A stretch of DNA of 64,000 bases, taken from an uncultured Lachnospiraceae bacterium (GTDB lineage Bacteria > Bacillota > Clostridia > Lachnospirales > Lachnospiraceae). The stretch spans positions 4,736-68,735 of the forward strand of contig CAJUGG010000045.1 of NCBI GenBank assembly GCA_910585995.1, written 5' to 3'. The position numbers were made by a program, and so were the translations under genes. Under the pieces are notes generated by a model. It was not told the DNA's origin and did no database searches. It was given only the letters and a program-made list of their open reading frames with translations. Shown here one piece after another: positions 34,254-41,957 of this stretch (positions within the stretch are counted from its first letter, which is position 1; the number at the start of each line of letters is the position of its first letter).

Positions 34254-35159
34254 CTATTGCAAAGTTTGATAGATGGCACAGATCTCTTCTCTAGTGGCCA
34301 GAAGTTCTGAAAATGCACTTGCGCTTCCGGCAGAGATTCCCATATGGAATGCGTGGCGGTATTCCCTTTTCTGAGTCCATCCGGCCACAAAACCGGCTAC
34401 CATGGAATCTCCTGCGCCAACTGCATTGACGAGCGTTCCTTTGGGGGCAGGCTGTATATGGACTTCGCCATTTTCCGCCACTAGGACAGCCCCTTCTCCG
34501 GCCATAGATACCAGCACATTGCGCGCTCCTCTCTCCTGGAGCTTTTTGGCATAGGGGACGACAGATTCTCTGGTCATCAGGCTGACGCCGAAGATCTCGC
34601 CTAGTTCATGATTGTTGGGTTTGATTAAAAATGGATGATATTCCAGCACATTTAACAGTAAGTTCTGCGTGGCATCCACAACGAACAAAATATCGCGTCC
34701 GCTCAGATGTGCAAGAATGTCATGGTAGATGGAGTCTGGCATACTCGACGGGATGCTGCCGGCCAGGATCAGGATATCTCCTGCCTGCAGCTTATCCAGG
34801 CGTTCCATCAACTGTTCGATGGCTTTGGGGAGGATGACAGGTCCTTGGCCATTGATCTCCGTTCCGTCAAAATCCTTCATTTTGATGTTGATGCGGGAGC
34901 ATCCTTCTGGTAAATGGATAAAGTCACAAGAGAAGCCAATCTCTTTCATCTTGCGCAAAAGCTCCTCCCCGGTAAAACCTGCTGTAAATCCAAGAGCTAC
35001 ATTATCAATGCCCAGATTTTGAAGTACAGTAGAGACATTGATGCCCTTTCCGCCGGGAAGCATCTGCTCAGCGCAGGTACGGTTCGTCTTACCCAACTGA
35101 AAATCTTTGATGGATACGATGTAATCCAAAGATGGATTGAAAGTCACGGTGTAGATCAT
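34254..35159 (-). CDS. fruK: 1-phosphofructokinase
   Basis: Converts fructose 1-phosphate, made by FruA, to fructose 1,6-bisphosphate. PfkB-family features are the start TVTFNPSLDYIV, GGKGINVSTVLQNLG near 36-50, and the C-terminal NAVGAGDSMVAGF with the catalytic Asp near 250. 301 residues is standard. It is the first gene of the fruK-fruA unit, behind a good promoter. Tagatose-6-phosphate kinases share the fold, but the neighbour decides for FruK. Confidence 0.95.
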   Translation of the reverse strand: MIYTVTFNPSLDYIVSIKDFQLGKTNRTCAEQMLPGGKGINVSTVLQNLGIDNVALGFTAGFTGEELLRKMKEIGFSCDFIHLPEGCSRINIKMKDFDGTEINGQGPVILPKAIEQLMERLDKLQAGDILILAGSIPSSMPDSIYHDILAHLSGRDILFVVDATQNLLLNVLEYHPFLIKPNNHELGEIFGVSLMTRESVVPYAKKLQERGARNVLVSMAGEGAVLVAENGEVHIQPAPKGTLVNAVGAGDSMVAGFVAGWTQKREYRHAFHMGISAGSASAFSELLATREEICAIYQTLQ

Positions 35160-35200
35160 ATCCTTGTTCCCTCTCTTTCTTCGATCTCTTTGATGGCTTT

Positions 35201-35229
35201 ATTATACGACCAAAAACGGTCAAAGTCAA
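35201..35229 (-). promoter_or_regulatory. fruK-fruA promoter with internal dyad
   Basis: On the minus strand TTGACT (35229-35224), 17 bp, TATAAT (35206-35201). The spacer contains GACC-N6-GGTC (35208-35221), a plausible DeoR/FruR operator. Confidence 0.7.
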
Positions 35230-35260
35230 TCAAACTAGTGCACAAAAATAATGGTTTTAT

Positions 35261-35279
35261 TTTGTGAAATATTCACAAA
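35261..35279. promoter_or_regulatory. 19-bp perfect palindrome upstream of fruK
   Basis: TTTGTGAAATATTCACAAA lies about 55-75 bp before the fru transcription start. It resembles TGTGA/TCACA sites of CRP-family or Rex-type regulators but has non-standard half-site spacing for both. Confidence 0.55.
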
Positions 35280-35335
35280 CAATCATTTTAAATCATAAAA
35301 AATCATATTAAAGGGGGAAATACAAGAAGAAAAAA

Positions 35336-35361
35336 GCCAGCCGCAGCATCCCGCGACTGGC
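35336..35361 (-). terminator. Terminator of hsp20
   Basis: GCCAGTCGCGG pairs with CCGC.GGCTGGC on the minus strand and is followed by T6. Confidence 0.9.
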
Positions 35362-35381
35362 TTCCTAAAAGGAGAAATGGC

Positions 35382-35822
35382 TTAGCCTTCAATAAGAATT
35401 GTTTTGCTTTCATTGATCCTTGGCTGTGGGTCCTTTTTCGGAACCGTCAGCTTCAGCACACCATTTTCAAAAGCAGCATGAACATCTTCCTGAGTGATAT
35501 CGTCTCCCACATAGAAGCTTCTCTGATAATGGCCTGTATAACGCTCCTGGCGGATATATCTGCCTTTGGCATCCTTCTCTTCCTCAGAGTTTTGATGAGT
35601 GGCTTTGATGGTGAGATAACCATCCTTTAATTCCGCCTGCAGATCTTCCTTCTGGAATCCCGGAAGCTCCAGATCAATCTGATAAGACCCCTCCAGCTCC
35701 TGCACATCCGCCTTCATAGCCGGCACACTGCCGATGCGGTTCGGGCGGTAAAACGAAGAGTTTGCAAAATCCTCAAAAAAGTCATCCATAAAATTTCTTC
35801 CAAAAATATCTGTTAATAACAT
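35382..35822 (-). CDS. hsp20: Small heat shock protein (Hsp20/alpha-crystallin)
   Basis: ATP-independent holdase chaperone. The 146-residue protein has the alpha-crystallin domain from about residue 40: ELPGFQKEDLQAELKDGYLTIKA, then AAFENGVLKLTVPK near the end. The N-terminal arm contains DDFFEDF. I choose the ATG at 35822, with AAGGAGG 8 nt upstream; a longer frame would run through the promoter. It is controlled by a CIRCE operator at its promoter, now fused to the left end of a phage-derived element. Confidence 0.95.
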   Translation of the reverse strand: MLLTDIFGRNFMDDFFEDFANSSFYRPNRIGSVPAMKADVQELEGSYQIDLELPGFQKEDLQAELKDGYLTIKATHQNSEEEKDAKGRYIRQERYTGHYQRSFYVGDDITQEDVHAAFENGVLKLTVPKKDPQPRINESKTILIEG

Positions 35823-35892
35823 AACATCTACCTCCTTAACTTGTGAAACGATTTCCTCTTGGAAATGCGTTGTTGTTTTACTTGTTATATAT

Positions 35893-35935
35893 GTTATATA
35901 ACAAAATGTTAGCACTGTCAAGATGTGAGTGCTAA
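35893..35935 (-). promoter_or_regulatory. hsp20 promoter with CIRCE (HrcA operator)
   Basis: On the minus strand TTGACA (35921-35916), 17 bp, TATAAC (35898-35893). TTAGCACTG-N9-GAGTGCTAA (35909-35935) is the CIRCE element with one mismatch and the exact 9-bp spacer. The -35 lies inside it. Its right half and spacer belong to the 40-bp att core. Confidence 0.92.
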
Positions 35936-35957
35936 TTTTTTGTGAAAAAAGTGTGAA
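35918..35957 (+). repeat. attL: 40-bp direct repeat at left end of phage-derived element
   Basis: Begins TCAAGATGTGAGTGCTAATT and ends AAAGTGTGAA; an exact 40-base copy lies at 51581-51620. The flanking bases differ on both sides. It sits next to the integrase gene and includes the right half of the hsp20 CIRCE element. Confidence 0.93.
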
Positions 35958-36085
35958 ATCCTTGGAAATCAGGGATTCTTAAGAAGTGGGATTTTCCGGA
36001 ATCCTGTATTTTGTACCTTTTCTGTACCTTTTGTGAAAAAAAATATGACCGCCACAAGGTTAGTATGCCCGGCGGCGGTCTGCTC

Positions 36086-37306
36086 TTATCCGATTTTTGT
36101 ATTTTTCTGAACAGCTTCCATCTTTTTCTGAATCTGTGAAAAGTCCAGGTGTGTATATACATCCAGTGTAATAGATACGTTTGCATGTCCCATGATGTAC
36201 TGCAATACCTTCGGCTCCAGCCCCGATTCCGCCAGTCTGGTACAGGCGGTATGCCGTAAGATATGGGCGGAGATGTGGGGGAGTGGCTCCGGGTTTGCAT
36301 GCCTGTACTCTGCCTGCATCTTATCCAGATTGTTATGCGCTTTCACAACATTGTTGAGCATGGTATTGATCGCACTGACCGCATAAGGTTTTCCCTGTGA
36401 GTTGAGAAAAACAAAATCCGTGATGCCGTCGATCTCCTGACGTTGCGTTCTGCCCAGCAGAAGATCAAGCTCTTTCTGCTTCACCAGACTTTTCCTTGCG
36501 TTGGCGGTCAGTGGAATGTCCCGTCGTCCGGCTTCGGTCTTTAAATCCTGCACATGGAACCGGCAGCCGTCGCCCAGATTGCGGTATATAAGCTGCTGGC
36601 GAATATGTATGATATTTTCTTTCAGGTCCACATCGGACCACCGCAGGCCCGTTAATTCACCGACACGAAGGGCAGTAGACAGGGCGAATATCAACATGGG
36701 ATGATAGACACGGTATCTGTTACTGCCTTTGATAAAATCCAGCAATTTCTCCTGTTCGGCTATGGTCATCGCAGTGCGCTCTTTCTTTGTGCCGCCGATT
36801 CCTTTCCTTGCATCCTTTGCGGGATTCTTGCGGATGATGTCAGAATCAACAGCAAGCTCCAGCGCGGGAAATATCAGGTTATGATATAGCTTGATTGTAT
36901 TCGCTGAAAGTCCTTTCTTCGCCAGTTCAGAATAGAATGCCCGGACGTGAAGCTGTTTGATCTGTGAGATTTTCATGTTTCCAAGGACAGAGTCAGTCAG
37001 GCTGTTATTCCAGACAGATATATAATTGCATCTGGTACTTTCCCGCAGGTCCGTCTTTGCATCCATGTACACTTGAAAAAGCTGATTTAATGTCATGTCA
37101 CCCCGGCTAATATCAATACCGTCCTGCAGATCACGCTCGATCTGCTTTTCCTTTTCCCGAAGTTCTACCAGAGTCAGGGCGTAAATGGTTCTCTTCTTGC
37201 CTGATAAGTCCACATAACGGTATAAGTATCTGTTATCTTCTGATCTCTGCATCTCTCCGGTTTTTAAAATTCTGCCTTTATTATCGGTTCTCTTTTTTCC
37301 TGCCAT
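36086..37306 (-). CDS. Phage-type tyrosine integrase
   Basis: Catalyses insertion and excision of the element at the hsp20 CIRCE site. It has an N-terminal arm-binding domain (about 15-65), a SAM-like core-binding domain (about 70-165) and the catalytic domain with R214 (ALRVGELTG), H348 and R351 (HILRH), H374 (GHANVS) and nucleophile Tyr384 (VYTHLD). 406 residues is typical of phage and ICE integrases. GAAAGGCG precedes the ATG. It lies 130 bp from attL. Confidence 0.95.
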   Translation of the reverse strand: MAGKKRTDNKGRILKTGEMQRSEDNRYLYRYVDLSGKKRTIYALTLVELREKEKQIERDLQDGIDISRGDMTLNQLFQVYMDAKTDLRESTRCNYISVWNNSLTDSVLGNMKISQIKQLHVRAFYSELAKKGLSANTIKLYHNLIFPALELAVDSDIIRKNPAKDARKGIGGTKKERTAMTIAEQEKLLDFIKGSNRYRVYHPMLIFALSTALRVGELTGLRWSDVDLKENIIHIRQQLIYRNLGDGCRFHVQDLKTEAGRRDIPLTANARKSLVKQKELDLLLGRTQRQEIDGITDFVFLNSQGKPYAVSAINTMLNNVVKAHNNLDKMQAEYRHANPEPLPHISAHILRHTACTRLAESGLEPKVLQYIMGHANVSITLDVYTHLDFSQIQKKMEAVQKNTKIG

Positions 37307-37373
37307 ACTTATCGCCTTTCTGTAATGCCAGGACTGACAGCAGGCTCACCGCCCGCTGCCGTCCCTGTTCTCT

Positions 37374-38108
37374 TTACCTTCTCCGCATCCGGCCCTTCCT
37401 CACGACCATTTTAAGCGGCTCCGGCTCCTGTCCTGAATATTCCTCCACCGCCTCTACAGTGACCCTCCTGAAGCCTCTGGCGGTCTTTACCGTGACCTTA
37501 TCGCCCGGATGCACCTTCCCCACCAGAAGCCCCGGAAGCTCCCAGCGGTAGAGCGTCCCTCCCGGCCTGTGCGCCGCCGCTACGATCTGCCGCCGGCCAT
37601 ACCTGACAGGAACATGACTCACGCCGTACTGGACCGCCAGCAGGTAGCTTGTGTATCCGTCTATCAGGTTCCCGGCTCCGTCAAGGATGATCTCCGACTC
37701 AAAAGAGCCGTGCGCCTGATAATACAGGTTCTTGCTCTCCATCTTCTCCGGCTTCGGGGGATGGTCTGCGAAACATGGGAAGATTCTGATTTCATCCGTC
37801 CGCATGGCGAACTGCCCTTTCTCCCAGCGTATCCGGGCGATCTCTTTGAGCATATCATTTACTCTGATAACGCCATCACTGCCGGAAGATAAGCAAAATT
37901 CTTCTGCCTTCTGTTTCCCTTCCGGGGAAAGTTCCAGATAATCGGCAATCATTTCCCCGATTCTCTTTATTTCATTCTCCCATCCCACAACGGCGATCAT
38001 GTCCTGATCTTTTATGTAATAGATTCCCCTGCCTTCCAGATGCCTTTCTGACAGATATTCAGGGGTGACAGATACAATGTTATGTACTGCGTTTAAAATC
38101 TCCATCAT
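37374..38108 (-). CDS. Unknown element protein, 244 aa, weakly ParB-like segment
   Basis: I do not recognise the whole protein. A middle stretch (about 130-170; ESEIILDGAGNLIDGYTSYLLAVQYGVSHVPV) resembles the ParB/sulfiredoxin-type motif in which a substrate list is followed by a DGY-type loop. The C-terminal part is a basic beta-rich domain (VKTARGFRRVTVEAV). Its start overlaps the previous gene by four bases (ATGA), so it is part of the left-end operon between integrase and the divergent XRE gene. Function is unknown. Confidence 0.65.
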   Translation of the reverse strand: MMEILNAVHNIVSVTPEYLSERHLEGRGIYYIKDQDMIAVVGWENEIKRIGEMIADYLELSPEGKQKAEEFCLSSGSDGVIRVNDMLKEIARIRWEKGQFAMRTDEIRIFPCFADHPPKPEKMESKNLYYQAHGSFESEIILDGAGNLIDGYTSYLLAVQYGVSHVPVRYGRRQIVAAAHRPGGTLYRWELPGLLVGKVHPGDKVTVKTARGFRRVTVEAVEEYSGQEPEPLKMVVRKGRMRRR

Positions 38109-38365
38109 GCCTGCGCTCCTTTCTTTTGCTGCTCCCGGTCCAGACTTTCAATGAGTGCCCGCTGTGCATCCAAAGCCTCTTGGATTGACTCTGGCTCCCG
38201 TCCATACCATTCACGAAAATGCTTTCTTGCACCTTCTTCTACAAATTGCTGCCAACGTTCATCTGACATCATATTAATTTCAATCAATGGCACAGTCTCA
38301 CCAGATTTTCTTTTCACTTGCCCTATCACTGGAAAGCTCATGCCTCCCGCTTCGATTACATGCAT
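38105..38365 (-). CDS. Hypothetical element protein, 86 aa
   Basis: No family recognised. Residues 1-35 look like a small beta domain (GGMSFPVIGQVKRKSGETVPLIEIN) and the rest is helical and charged. GGAGAAG precedes the ATG. It overlaps the upstream peptidase-like gene and the downstream 244-residue gene, so all three are probably translationally coupled. Confidence 0.65.
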   Translation of the reverse strand: MHVIEAGGMSFPVIGQVKRKSGETVPLIEINMMSDERWQQFVEEGARKHFREWYGREPESIQEALDAQRALIESLDREQQKKGAQA

Positions 38366-38718
38366 TTTTCTTCTCCTTCCTGCATACTTAATACATCAAT
38401 CAACATCCTAGCCGCTCTGTCTGCCTGTTCTTCGTATTCATCATGACGATCACTTTCTACCATGTTACCTTTGTCATAATGCAGATACAAATGCGCTAAC
38501 TCATGTGCAAGGTTATAAATATAATTATCAAAGTCCATGTCCATCCGAATTGCAACACGGTTTTCACCATTCGCAAGACCTTTAAGCAGGCCATCATGTC
38601 CCTTAAGTGGTGCGAAAAGAACCAGAGCATTATTTTTCTTTGCCAATAGCATCAAATTGTGAAAGGCATTGTTTTTTATCCAGCCATTCTTTACTTGTGT
38701 TGTATCATTAATTTGCAA
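38356..38718 (-). CDS. ImmA/IrrE-like metallopeptidase
   Basis: A 120-residue protein with a zinc-peptidase HExxH motif (HELAH, 72-76) followed by LYLHYDKG, typical of the ImmA/IrrE family. Such proteins cleave phage-type repressors in ICEBs1 and related elements. The start appears to be TTG at 38718, with GAGAGGA about 10 nt upstream; the spacing is long, so the start is uncertain. Its targets could be either XRE repressor in this element; that is inference. Confidence 0.78.
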   Translation of the reverse strand: MQINDTTQVKNGWIKNNAFHNLMLLAKKNNALVLFAPLKGHDGLLKGLANGENRVAIRMDMDFDNYIYNLAHELAHLYLHYDKGNMVESDRHDEYEEQADRAARMLIDVLSMQEGEEKCM

Positions 38719-38794
38719 TGTTCTAAAATCCTCTCTTTACACGGGGTAGCAGGCGTGTTACAATTCCTGCAAGCCCCGTTTTCTTTGCTATGGT

Positions 38795-38989
38795 TTACGG
38801 GTTGCCTGCCTTTGTCAGAGGTCCAGTCTGGCAGAGGCGCTTTTTATTTTCCCGGCGCATCCTGTCCGCCGTCTCCATGATTTCCCGGTGTCTCTGCATG
38901 AACTCCGGGTCGTGGAGCTTCAGCCGCTTCTCCTCGGCTTTTATCATGTCTGCAAGGTCTTTTTCGGTCATCCGATCACCGCCCATCAT
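38795..38989 (-). CDS. Small charged protein, 64 aa
   Basis: Helical, highly charged (KAEEKRLKLHDPEFMQRHREIMETADRMRRENKKRL), with no family recognised. The start overlaps the stop of the HIRAN gene (ATGA). A second ATG at 38971 is also possible. Position in the operon is the main support. Confidence 0.55.
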   Translation of the reverse strand: MMGGDRMTEKDLADMIKAEEKRLKLHDPEFMQRHREIMETADRMRRENKKRLCQTGPLTKAGNP

Positions 38990-39423
38990 ATTGTGATGTT
39001 CACCAGCGCGCCCAGATTCTCTTTGTAGCTGTATCCGCCAATGATCTGCATGAGAGAGGCTTTTACTTTGATTCCCATGTCGATCACCTTTGCCAGCTCC
39101 CTCGCAAGCCCTTTCGGGATGTACCCGATCACCGTCCGGCGGCGGATGCTGCGAATATGTACTACAATGCGGATTGCGTTCCGGTCATACCTGTTATCAG
39201 GTTCCCTTTCCAGTGTTACGCTTAAATCCTCCGGGTTGAACTGCTTCAGGAAGCTTAGCCGCTCCTGCCGGTTTTCAAAGCTTGTACCTGCTGCCCGGAT
39301 GGTCATTGAGAGTTTTACTCTCCGCCAAGACTTCTTGAAAGCTTCTGATAAGGAATAGCCAGCCTTCTTTAACTGGTTAGCCATGATGCACACGGCCTTT
39401 CTGATGTTCGTTATCTGCTTCAT
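38986..39423 (-). CDS. HIRAN-domain protein
   Basis: A 145-residue protein whose C-terminal part is a HIRAN domain: GTSFENRQERL, LEREPDNRYDRNAIRIVV and VIGYIPKGLARELAKVID are the hallmark blocks. HIRAN domains bind DNA 3' ends or damaged DNA and occur in SNF2-type helicases and as stand-alone phage proteins. The N-terminal 50 residues are basic and helical. I use the ATG at 39423, with AAAGGAG 9 nt upstream. It is the first gene of the left-end operon, divergent from the XRE gene at 39621. Confidence 0.8.
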   Translation of the reverse strand: MKQITNIRKAVCIMANQLKKAGYSLSEAFKKSWRRVKLSMTIRAAGTSFENRQERLSFLKQFNPEDLSVTLEREPDNRYDRNAIRIVVHIRSIRRRTVIGYIPKGLARELAKVIDMGIKVKASLMQIIGGYSYKENLGALVNITI

Positions 39424-39462
39424 TTTGTGTGGCTCCTTTCTTTTGATGATTCTATTATACAC

Positions 39463-39600
39463 AAAGTTCAGTGATTATTCCATTGACATTATACACAAAA
39501 TTAAGTGACTATTATTGTTTATTTTGTACACTTGATTTTGTGTACAGTATATGATATAATGACTATAATGGAAAAGTAGACTAATTATTCAGAGTCCCGA
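39463..39600. promoter_or_regulatory. Divergent control region with repeated ACACAAA-type motifs
   Basis: An AT-rich stretch between the HIRAN operon and the XRE gene. TATACACAAAGTTCAGTGA (from 39457) and TATACACAAAATTAAGTGA (from 39490) are near-identical direct repeats, and TTTTGTACAC/GTGTACA motifs follow at 39530-39548. These look like operator half-sites for the XRE protein. TATAAT at 39554-39559 fits a -10 for the rightward gene. Confidence 0.6.
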
Positions 39601-39620
39601 TATAGAAAGGAGTTATATTT

Positions 39621-39866
39621 ATGCCTATTAGTTATCAAAAACTATTTACACTTTTGCAAGAGAACGGCTGGACTACTTACCGCATCCGCAAAGAGAAACT
39701 TATTGGACAAGGAACGCTTACAGCCTTGAAAAACGGAACCGGCGGTCTTGACAGTAAAACCATAGCCCGGTTATGCAAGACTCTCAACTGTCAACCCGGC
39801 GATCTGATGGAGTACATCCCGGACAACAGGCAGCAGGCTCCCGCCTCTAAACCTGATAAGGAATAA
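39621..39866 (+). CDS. XRE/Cro-type small regulator
   Basis: An 81-residue helix-turn-helix protein of the small Cro/YozG-like class: LFTLLQENGWTTYRIRKEKLIGQGTLTALKNGTGGLDSKTIARLCKTLNCQPGDLMEYIP. It has no effector domain. AAAGGAG lies 10 nt before the ATG. It is divergent from the HIRAN/ImmA operon and probably controls it through the repeated motifs between them. Confidence 0.85.
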   Translation: MPISYQKLFTLLQENGWTTYRIRKEKLIGQGTLTALKNGTGGLDSKTIARLCKTLNCQPGDLMEYIPDNRQQAPASKPDKE

Positions 39867-40640
39867 CCCCCGGCGATATGTGGGCAAGCGTCCCACCGTC
39901 CCCCGGCTTTTTAAGGACTCAGAAAATGAAGGATAGGCAGCAGGCTCCCCGATCTGCCCGGCAGTGTCTTTTTTGCGTACACTTTTACACGATTTAGGGG
40001 GGGCGGCGTTTTGGCGCCCCTTTTTTTGTGTAACATTTTGTCACAATGTAACATCCGGGCTGCCGTTCCGATCTGGAACCACGGGTCTTTTTTTACTGCA
40101 CACTTTTGCACGATCTAAGGGACCTGCTGCCGGGGCGGTCCCTTGGGCGCTTCCCACTCCGCAGGCATCCTCTTTTTTGTGCCACTTTTTGCAACAATTC
40201 AACATCCAGCCCGCCCGATCTGCCCGGATGACTCCCTGATCTGGGGGCGCATCTCCTTTTAGGGCCTCTAAAATCTCTAAACAGGCAGCAGGAGAACTCT
40301 TTTTTTTGTTCGCATTTTCTCGAATTATCCGCAATCCGGGAAATCTGTTTTTTGTTCGGCTTTTCTCTGCGTTTCTGCATCCGGGCAGCAGTCCTTTTTT
40401 TGTGCGACTTTTTGCGACTTTTCCAGATAACAGGACCGCTCCTGTACCTTCCCCACAAGTGTGGAAATGTGTCTGATCTGGTGGAGCCTGCTGCCCTGGC
40501 TCTGATCTGCCCCGCCTGCGTCCCGGCTGTATATGCGGGAGTCTTAGGGTTTTTTAGGGTATCGCCTGCTGCCAGCCCGTCATATATCCACGGACAGCAG
40601 GTTTTAGCAGGTTCCCGCCTGCTGCCGATCTGCCTTATTT
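39867..40640. repeat. Mosaic repeat array I (T-tract units), no gene seen
   Basis: Seven diverged units begin with a T6-T8 tract, then G(T/C)G and a triplet that recurs at 8-11 bp intervals within the unit: near 39968, 40020, 40086, 40170, 40297, 40346 and 40392. Examples are TGTGCGACTTTTTGCGAC and GCACACTTTTGCACGATC. Between them lie GGCAGCAG/CTGCTGCC and GATCTG motifs and one TTAGGG-type unit (40257-40283). Stop codons interrupt all frames enough that I see no real gene. The T-tract unit also occurs inside the gene at 43077-43358. Confidence 0.72.
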
Positions 40641-40674
40641 GGTTGTAGGTATGTGGGAATGAACAGCAGTTCGC

Positions 40675-40807
40675 TCTTGCGTCCTGCTATGAGATATGAT
40701 ATATTTAGAGCATAAAAGGAACAACCGCCCACAAGGGGTTGACCAGCACAACAAATGACAGAATAGCCACCCTGTTACCGGCAAGTATACAAGGGTGGTT
40801 TTTCTGT
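40675..40807 (+). ncRNA. Putative antitoxin RNA with bidirectional terminator
   Basis: TTGCGT-17-TATATT (about 40677-40705) could start a short RNA towards the toxin's 3' end. It would stop at the hairpin CCACCCT...AGGGTGG with TTTTT (40768-40805). The 47-base block 40761-40807 recurs at 53267-53313 with only three differences. This layout matches type I antitoxin RNAs that overlap the toxin mRNA 3' end. It is inferred from layout only. Confidence 0.5.
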
Positions 40808-40830
40808 ACCCGTTTCCGGGACTTAAAACG

Positions 40831-40914
40831 CTACTGACAGAACTTTATGATAAAGGTCAGTAATGCGAGAATGAACATACCAAAAGCCATCAAATCCTTG
40901 AAGTCAAATTTCAT
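40831..40914 (-). CDS. Holin-like type I toxin, 27 aa
   Basis: The peptide MKFDFKDLMAFGMFILALL continues with TFIIKFCQ and ends. It has the pattern of the small putative holin-like toxins of Firmicutes (TxpA/Fst-like), with one hydrophobic helix and the FGMFILALLTFI core. GGGGGTGG lies upstream of the ATG. The conserved terminator hairpin is 24 bp past the stop. Such toxins insert in the membrane and are controlled by an antisense RNA. It is too short for routine gene calls. Confidence 0.8.
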   Translation of the reverse strand: MKFDFKDLMAFGMFILALLTFIIKFCQ

Positions 40915-41167
40915 CCGCACCACCCCCCATCTTATGTAAAATGAGAGGCCAACACCTTGCAGTGACACGATTGCTCCTTGAAAGGTATTTTATCATAGCA
41001 GCGCTTTTTCTTCAATCCTATTCCTGGTTTATTTTAAAGCCCTATTTTCCGTTTTTATCCCCATACCTATAACTTTCTACCCTCACACCCTTAAAAGCCG
41101 AAATCAGACCGTTTCACGCCCTGTACTCCTATTCTGAAAAATATTTCTGTGTGCAGCAGCAACTTGA
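40915..41167. other. Toxin 5' region and gap before rha gene
   Basis: Contains the toxin ribosome site. The rest is AT-rich and includes the motif TATTTTCCGTTTTT...CCCCATACC, loosely repeated near 41900-41950. I see no gene. Confidence 0.4.
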
Positions 41168-41824
41168 CTATGCTGTAAGGTATGTAATTTCCGCAAACTG
41201 CGCAAGGCGCTCTTTACAGTCCCTGTAAATATCTTTATAGTGCATCCCCATTGACATGTCGATTTCTATAGTCTGCTTTATGATGCTTTCTACCAGTGTG
41301 AGAGTATTTAGTTCAGAAGCGCTCATATTGTCACGCCTGCCGCCGACAATGCTGCCTGCAGGTCGGGTATAGACCATATACAGCCGGTCTGAGTGAGTGC
41401 TTCCCTGTTCTTTTGCGTATTCCGCAAGCAACTTAATCACGTCAGTTTCCTTCAGGCGGTTTTCTTTGCAGACAATCCTTGTATCATTCCATAGCTTTGA
41501 CTGTTTTTCGATCAGGAACCGACGCATGGTATAGAACTGGCTCACCAGCTCTTTTTTGAATCGGACCACTATTTCAGAATTTCTTAAAAGGGTGATGACA
41601 AATGTCGCCTGCTCTTCATTGAGATAACATATTCTTTCTGGCCGACCGCCCTTTGGGTTTCCCGATTTCAAATCGGAAAACTCCACCCTGCCAAAATCAG
41701 CAATATCTTTCTCATATTTCTGTATGATCGCAATGACAGATTCGTGCTCATTTTCTGTTCCTTCTGCAATCACCCTACTGTTTGTAAAGATATCATCTTT
41801 TCTCACTTCCACCAACTCATACAT
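41168..41824 (-). CDS. Rha-family phage regulatory protein
   Basis: The N-terminal pRha domain is clear: VRKDDIFTNSRVIAEGTENEHESVIAIIQKY, then KSGNPKGGRPERICYLNEEQATFVITLLRNSEIVVRFKKELVSQFYTMR. Rha proteins act in phage regulation and can interfere with infection by related phages. The C-terminal half (110-218) is helical and may be the antirepressor-type effector region. 218 residues. GAAAGGAG precedes the ATG. It lies between the toxin region and the HTH gene at 41958. Confidence 0.85.
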   Translation of the reverse strand: MYELVEVRKDDIFTNSRVIAEGTENEHESVIAIIQKYEKDIADFGRVEFSDLKSGNPKGGRPERICYLNEEQATFVITLLRNSEIVVRFKKELVSQFYTMRRFLIEKQSKLWNDTRIVCKENRLKETDVIKLLAEYAKEQGSTHSDRLYMVYTRPAGSIVGGRRDNMSASELNTLTLVESIIKQTIEIDMSMGMHYKDIYRDCKERLAQFAEITYLTA

Positions 41825-41957
41825 AAAAGAGGCTCCTTTCGTTCACTCAAATCTGGCAGTTTCCGCATTATTCTCAAATTCTCAATCCTGTGTCTTAAAT
41901 TTCCGTTTTTACGCCTTACCCTATATTTCCCCACCCTAATGCCCCTAAAAGCCGGAT

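Noticed and set aside
35261..35279. Rex or CRP binding site
   Set aside because: The half-sites fit but the spacing is one base short of both consensus sites; kept as an unassigned palindrome.
40093..40458. 121-residue minus-strand frame
   Set aside because: It reads through repeat units with strongly biased Arg/Lys composition and no ribosome site.
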